DNA from: DAOMFB01 sp963801475
GTDB taxonomy: Bacteria; Acidobacteriota; Thermoanaerobaculia; UBA5066
Reading direction: 5' to 3'
DNA length: 64,000 bases
Assembly: GCA_963801475.1 (NCBI GenBank)
Contig: CAWDEX010000001.1
Coordinates: forward strand, 1,364,001 to 1,428,000
Positions 60,745 to 64,000 of the stretch are shown piece by piece (the first letter of the stretch is position 1; each line of letters begins with the position of its first letter). The notes below the pieces were generated by a model. It made no database searches and was not told where the DNA came from. It was given only the letters and a program-made list of their open reading frames with translations. A program made the position numbers and the translations under genes.

Positions 60745-62040
60745 TCAGAGGGAGAAGAGGCGGGACTTGAGCCGCACGATCTCGAGGCCGGTCGCCAGCA
60801 TGGCGGCGAGGCGCTTCAAGGCGGGAACGGAGGGGGGCCGCGTGTAGGACTCGGACTCGCCCCAGAGGTAGAGGACGGTCTTCCCCTTCAGCGTGACGGG
60901 GACGACCGCCATCGTCCCGAGCCCGTCCGACCCGAGCGACCTCAAGACCTTCACGGTCGAGGGAAGGTCCATGTACGTGCCGACGTAGAAGCCTTCGGTG
61001 TCACGGAGCGTCGCGAAGACGGAGGCCTCCGTGAGAGGGAGTCGGAACTCGCGGAGGTCCCCGTCGGGCTCGGGGCGTGCGCCCCAACCGACGACGTTCT
61101 CGCCCTCGACGACGAACAGGGCGGCCCTGCGGACGTAGCTTCCGGCCGCCGCGAGGACCGCGTCGACGACGTCCTCGTTCGAGCGCGCGTCGCCGAGTTC
61201 CTCGGCGAGCCGCTCCTCCACGGTCGGCTCGGGGCCGTCCGGAACGAGGTCGGAAGGGGCGGGAGCGGCCTCGGATTCGACCCGTGGCAGCGGCTCGGGG
61301 GCGGAGAGGCGGAAGCTGTCCTCCACGATCTCGGCCTCGGGCGGGCGCGCGACGGCCGCCGCGAGGCGCGCGTCGGTGCTGCTCCACGGGTCGGTGCGGT
61401 CGCGGGTCGTCGCGGCCGTCCGGATCGGAGCCGGCGGACCGGTCGCTGCGGCGGGCTCCGGGGCGCGGCCGCCGTACGACGGCGGATAGATGACGCGAAG
61501 CGTCGCCGGCCGGGCCCTGCGGGGCGCGGTGCTCTGATCGGCGGGACCGGGCGACGCCCCTTCGACCGGCTTTCGGAGGATGCCCAGACGGATGGCGCTG
61601 ACGTGCCGCGGCGCCACGCGGGCGGCGTAGTGCTTCGCGAGAGCGGTGTCGATCCGGGCCTCCGCGGCCGCAAAGGGCCGGACGTCGAGGCCGGTCGTGA
61701 TCGTGATCTCGTCGAGCGCGCGCAGGTCGCGCGGGTCCTTCATGGCCACGGAGAGAAGCCGGCCCTCGCGGCGGAACGGGACGAGACCGAGTCTCTGCGC
61801 CGTCCGGAGCGACACGAGCCGAAGGACCTCCTGGCGAATCTCCTCGAGCTCTCCGGCCGTCGCCGAGGGCACGTTGTGCTGCTTTCCGAGCCCCGTGGCG
61901 AGGGCCGCTTCCGGCACGCCGGCCTCGAGGAGCGCGGTCCCGAAGCGGCCGCCTTCGCGCCGGTGCAGCAGAAAGGCCTGCGCCCTCTGCTCTTCGGTCG
62001 CGAGGCCCATCCCGACGAGGATGTCCCCGAGCCTGGCCAT
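60745..62040 (-). CDS. MshEN (GspE/PilB N-terminal)-domain protein with C-terminal GAF-like region
   Basis: A 431-residue protein. Residues 1-150 are two MshEN-type half-domains (RLGDILVGMGLATEEQRAQAFLLHRREGGRFG, then SLRTAQRLGLVPFRREGRLLSVAMKDPRDLRALDEI), as in PilB/GspE N-termini that bind c-di-GMP. A long Pro/Ala/Arg linker (about 160-270) leads to a C-terminal GAF-like domain (ALFVVEGENVVGWGARP, GTMAVVPVTLKGKTVLYLWGE). There is no ATPase domain, so it is not a motor; it may be a stand-alone c-di-GMP or signal sensor. Divergent from the mutase subunit gene. Confidence 0.75.
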   Translation of the reverse strand: MARLGDILVGMGLATEEQRAQAFLLHRREGGRFGTALLEAGVPEAALATGLGKQHNVPSATAGELEEIRQEVLRLVSLRTAQRLGLVPFRREGRLLSVAMKDPRDLRALDEITITTGLDVRPFAAAEARIDTALAKHYAARVAPRHVSAIRLGILRKPVEGASPGPADQSTAPRRARPATLRVIYPPSYGGRAPEPAAATGPPAPIRTAATTRDRTDPWSSTDARLAAAVARPPEAEIVEDSFRLSAPEPLPRVESEAAPAPSDLVPDGPEPTVEERLAEELGDARSNEDVVDAVLAAAGSYVRRAALFVVEGENVVGWGARPEPDGDLREFRLPLTEASVFATLRDTEGFYVGTYMDLPSTVKVLRSLGSDGLGTMAVVPVTLKGKTVLYLWGESESYTRPPSVPALKRLAAMLATGLEIVRLKSRLFSL

Positions 62041-62106
62041 CGGAACTCCTGCGAATCATTCTATCCTCCGGTGCGCGGGCCCCGGGGGCGTTTAGAATCG
62101 CGGTAC

Positions 62107-62523
62107 ATGAGCAGTCAGCGTCCCATCCGTGTCCTCATCGCCAAGCCCGGCCTCGACGGGCACGATCGCGGCGCCAAGGTGATCGCGCGCGCGCTCCGGG
62201 ACGCCGGCATGGAGGTCATCTACACGGGCCTCCGCCAGACGCCGCCTCAGATCGCGGCTGCGGCCGTTCAGGAGGACGTCGACGTCGTTGGGCTCTCGAT
62301 CCTGTCGGGGGCGCACAACGTGCTCGTCCCGGAGGTGCTCAAGGCCCTCGAGGAGCGCGGCGGCGGCGGGATCCCCGTCGTGGTCGGCGGCATCATCCCG
62401 GAGAAGGACATCGTGGCCCTGAAAGAGAAGGGGGTCCGCGACGTCTTTCTCCCGGGGACGACGACGACCGCGACCGTCGAGGCCATCCGCCGTCTCGCGG
62501 GACGCTCCGCCCCGGCCGGCTGA
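62107..62523 (+). CDS. B12-binding C-terminal subunit of methylmalonyl-CoA-type mutase
   Basis: A 138-residue cobalamin-binding protein. GLDGHDRGAKVIARALRDAGMEVIYTG has the DxHxxG motif supplying the cobalt His; LSILSGAH and VVVGGIIPEKD are the SxL and GG elements. It is the small subunit of a two-chain acyl-CoA mutase (mcmA2-like); the large chain is not in the window. Followed after 5 bases by a carboxylase subunit, so the pair handles branched- or odd-chain acyl-CoAs. Confidence 0.93.
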   Translation: MSSQRPIRVLIAKPGLDGHDRGAKVIARALRDAGMEVIYTGLRQTPPQIAAAAVQEDVDVVGLSILSGAHNVLVPEVLKALEERGGGGIPVVVGGIIPEKDIVALKEKGVRDVFLPGTTTTATVEAIRRLAGRSAPAG

Positions 62524-62528
62524 CGCGG

Positions 62529-64000
62529 TTGAGCGAGGTCCTCGTCTCCCGCATCGACCCGTCATCGTCGGAATTCCTCGAGAACCGCCGGCATCACGAG
62601 GGGCTTGCGGCCCGTCTCCGGGAGGAGGCCGCCCGGGCGCGCGACGGAGGCGGCGAGAAAGAACGGTCGCGTCACGTGAGCCGGGGCAAGCTCCCCGTCC
62701 GTGACCGGGTCGAGCGGCTCCTCGATCCGGAGACGGGCTTCCTCGAGGTGGCCCCCCTCGCCGGCTGGGGGATGTACGAAGGGGCGGCGCCGGCCGCCGG
62801 GCTCGTCACGGGGATCGGCCGCGTCGCCGGGCGCGAGGTGATGATCGTCGCCAACGACGCCACGGTGAAGGGCGGGACCTATTTCCCGATCACGGTGAAG
62901 AAGCACCTCCGGGCCCAGGAGATCGCGATGGAGAACCGGCTCCCGTCGGTCTACCTGGTCGACTCCGGCGGGGCGTTCCTGCCGCTGCAGGCCGAGGTCT
63001 TTCCGGACCGCGACCACTTCGGGAGGATCTTCTACAACCAGGCGCGGATGAGCGCGGCGGGGCTCGCCCAGGTCGCTGCCGTTCTCGGGTCGTGCACGGC
63101 CGGCGGCGCCTACGTCCCGGCCATGTCCGACGAGACCGTCATCGTGAAGAACCAGGGGACCATCTTTCTGGCCGGCCCGCCGCTCGTGAGGGCGGCGACC
63201 GGAGAGACCGTCACGGCGGAGGAGCTCGGCGGGGGCGACGTTCACACGCGCCTCTCGGGCGTGGCGGACCACCTCGCCGAGGACGACGCCGACGCCATCG
63301 CGCGCGTTCGAGAGATCGTGTCGCGGCTCGGCTCCGTCAAGCCGGTCCCGCCGGACGGGACAGCTCCGGAGGACCCGCTCTACCCGCCCGAGGAGATCTA
63401 CGGCGTCCTGCCGACGGACCTCCGGCGGCCCTACGACGTCCGCGAGATCCTGGCGCGTCTCCTCGACGGTTCGCGATTCCACGAGTTCAAGCCGCGGTAC
63501 GGGACGACGCTGGTGACCGGCTTCGGGCGGATCGCAGGACTCCCCGTCGCGGTTCTCGCCAACCGCGGCGTCCTCTTCTCCGAGTCGGCGCTCAAGGCGA
63601 CGCATTTCATCGAGATGGCGTGCCAGCGGCGGATTCCGCTCCTCTTCCTCCAGAACATCACGGGCTTCATGGTCGGCAGGGACGCCGAGCAGGGGGGGAT
63701 CGCGAAGGACGGCGCGAAGATGGTCCACGCCGTCGCCAACGCCGCCGTGCCGAAGCTGACCGTCCTCATCGGCGGGTCCTTCGGCGCGGGGAACTACGGC
63801 ATGTGCGGGCGGGCCTATCAGCCCCGCTTCCTCTGGACCTGGCCGAACGCCCGCATCAGCGTCATGGGCGGCGAGCAGGCGGCGGACGTCCTCGCCACGG
63901 TCAAGGACGAGCAGCGCGAGCGGGGGGGGCAGCCGCGGATGACTCCCGAGGAACGCGCCGCGTTCCGCCGGCCCACGCTCGAGAAGTACGAGGCCGAGGG
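62529..64000 (+). CDS. Acyl-CoA carboxylase, carboxyltransferase subunit (methylcrotonyl/propionyl-CoA type), partial
   Basis: Beta subunit of a biotin-dependent acyl-CoA carboxylase, starting at TTG 62529; about 490 residues seen, cut by the right edge. GKLPVRDRVERLLDPETGFLEV is the N-terminal match; YFPITVKKHLRAQEIAMENRLPSVYLVDSGGAFLPLQAEVFPD and the oxyanion Gly stretches AGGAYVPAMSD and SFGAGNYGMCGRAYQPRFLWTWPNARISVMGGEQAADVL are typical of methylcrotonyl-CoA carboxylase (leucine degradation). Geranyl- and propionyl-CoA carboxylases are alternatives. No good ribosome site is visible, so coupling to the mutase subunit is likely. Confidence 0.92.
   Translation, partial: MSEVLVSRIDPSSSEFLENRRHHEGLAARLREEAARARDGGGEKERSRHVSRGKLPVRDRVERLLDPETGFLEVAPLAGWGMYEGAAPAAGLVTGIGRVAGREVMIVANDATVKGGTYFPITVKKHLRAQEIAMENRLPSVYLVDSGGAFLPLQAEVFPDRDHFGRIFYNQARMSAAGLAQVAAVLGSCTAGGAYVPAMSDETVIVKNQGTIFLAGPPLVRAATGETVTAEELGGGDVHTRLSGVADHLAEDDADAIARVREIVSRLGSVKPVPPDGTAPEDPLYPPEEIYGVLPTDLRRPYDVREILARLLDGSRFHEFKPRYGTTLVTGFGRIAGLPVAVLANRGVLFSESALKATHFIEMACQRRIPLLFLQNITGFMVGRDAEQGGIAKDGAKMVHAVANAAVPKLTVLIGGSFGAGNYGMCGRAYQPRFLWTWPNARISVMGGEQAADVLATVKDEQRERGGQPRMTPEERAAFRRPTLEKYEAE

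Overview
The window is a GC-rich (roughly two-thirds G+C by eye) bacterial chromosome segment with tightly packed genes and many GTG/TTG starts. The mix of genes (phosphate-selective porin, NagZ, MshEN-type protein, Met-rich secreted protein with a C-terminal domain I associate with Acidobacteriota, histidine degradation, phasins/PhaR) fits a Gram-negative, probably Acidobacteriota (Thermoanaerobaculia-like) organism. That placement is inference; no rRNA is present to settle it.

Layout. 1-4126 is a phosphate-uptake block: pstS (cut by the left edge, with a three-repeat Pho box upstream), a Pit transporter with its DUF47 partner, and an OprO/P porin. 4430-17000 is mostly ordinary chromosome: a ceramide-glucosyltransferase-like GT2, a PHP phosphoesterase, a GH1 glycosidase, Ppx/GppA phosphatase, a DJ-1/PfpI protein, an M3 peptidase, a SYLF protein and a DUF35/thiolase pair. 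A PhyH dioxygenase (17288-18121) precedes the variable region.

18172-29680 is a mobile-element hot spot at a tRNA-Glu gene. A 10.1 kb element lies between a 45-bp duplicate of the tRNA 3' half (19504-19548) and the intact tRNA (29604-29680). Its genes, mostly coupled by ATGA overlaps, are two small HTH proteins, a DUF1376-like replication protein, five small unknowns, a TerS-like protein, a terminase split into ATPase and nuclease genes, then a serine recombinase and a tyrosine integrase driven by a canonical promoter that appears to give a leaderless mRNA. There is no portal, capsid or tail gene, so it resembles a phage satellite. Three broken integrase tails lie to its left. In two of them, and in the intact element, the integrase end faces a different low-GC secreted/lipoprotein gene read in the opposite direction. 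In the oldest and the youngest copies the distance from that gene's start codon to the att core is exactly 180 bases. This looks like repeated stacking of one element family, each carrying different cargo in a fixed slot.

29722-64000 returns to chromosome: tRNA-Lys, purA, hutH, a double ArsA-like ATPase, an SCP2-like protein, then a lipid/PHA-type group (phasin-like, SDR, PlsC-like acyltransferase, SDR, patatin, phasin, PhaR), hutU, a very large NtrY-like histidine kinase overlapping hutU, secreted proteins, a USG-1-like protein with pssA, rimI-tsaB divergent from mutS, nagZ, ssb, murJ-dtd-dinB, an M50 protease, an HU-like protein, an MshEN protein, and a B12-binding mutase subunit followed by an acyl-CoA carboxylase beta subunit that runs off the right edge.
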